Source of the DNA: Gordonia hydrophobica NBRC 16057
GTDB taxonomy: Bacteria > Actinomycetota > Actinomycetes > Mycobacteriales > Mycobacteriaceae
NCBI RefSeq assembly: GCF_001592365.1
Contig: NZ_BCWU01000014.1
Coordinates: 1-64,000 of the forward strand
Direction of reading: 5' to 3'
DNA: 64,000 nt
The translations under genes were made by a program, and so were the position numbers. Position 1 is the stretch's first letter, and every line of letters starts with the position of its first letter. Positions 63,963 to 64,000 of the stretch are shown here, one piece after another. The notes under the pieces were generated by a model. It saw only the letters and a list, made by a program, of their open reading frames with translations, was not told the DNA's origin and made no database searches.

Positions 63963-64000
63963 GAGGTCCTACCCGTGGGGATCGACGTCAAGGGGACGCG

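Overview
The window is a gene-dense stretch of chromosome from a high-GC actinobacterium of the order Mycobacteriales. The gene order (mihF-gmk-rpoZ-coaBC-metK, priA-fmt-rsmB-rpe-ribD, ribE-ribBA-ribH, uvrC-rapZ-yvcK-whiA, gap-pgk-tpiA-secG, pgl-opcA-zwf-tal-tkt, ctaB, ctaA with an ABC exporter, mptB, sufRBDCSUT, trxA, ABC-F) follows the order I remember from Mycobacterium tuberculosis. MptB (mannan synthesis) points to a mycolic-acid lineage. A 13E12-type HNH relic, a DUF7373-like lipoprotein and a palindromic element ending in tcgagacc make Gordonia or a close relative my best guess; this is inference.

Layout. 1-9.7 kb: an alpha/beta hydrolase, nucleoid protein mIHF, guanylate kinase, RNAP omega, CoaBC, MetK, a repeat array, helicase-dead PriA, Fmt and RsmB. 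9.8-15.1 kb: rpe-ribD, then an FMN riboswitch driving ribE-ribBA-ribH and a PH-domain membrane protein. 15.1-16.7 kb: a lipoprotein of unknown function and a frameshifted HNH pseudogene. 16.8-21.8 kb: uvrC-rapZ-yvcK-whiA. 21.9-25.4 kb: gap-pgk-tpiA and secG, ending in a long hairpin. 25.5-30.1 kb: a CPA2 antiporter and PEP carboxylase. 30.1-33.2 kb: an Ehu-type ectoine/amino-acid ABC importer. 33.4-39.8 kb: the pentose-phosphate operon tkt-tal-zwf-opcA-pgl. 40.1-49.0 kb: ctaB, two unknown membrane proteins, qor, a small conserved protein, ABC exporter plus ctaA, and mptB. 49.1-55.5 kb: the suf Fe-S operon with an operator-like palindrome. 55.5-64 kb: a GGDEF protein, a divergent XRE-cupin regulator/FAD-disulfide reductase pair, trxA, a lipoprotein, an SDR plus lycopene cyclase, an ABC-F ATPase and a class F-like sortase.

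The genes are mostly housekeeping: central carbon metabolism, riboflavin and CoA synthesis, haem A and Fe-S supply, DNA repair and translation. Many adjacent genes overlap by 1-4 bases (ATGA, GTGA, TTGA), so translational coupling is common. Fourteen genes have a TAnnnT hexamer 6-8 bases before the start codon, the pattern of leaderless transcripts, and I used it to choose their starts.

I see no tRNA or rRNA gene, no CRISPR array, no prophage or complete insertion sequence, and no defence island. The only stretch over 300 bases without an intact gene is 16079-16729, which holds the HNH pseudogene. I found no convincing undescribed multi-gene system. The best leads are small: regulatory architecture (FMN riboswitch platform, suf operator, divergent redox pair), the repeat array after metK, and a few conserved proteins of unknown function.
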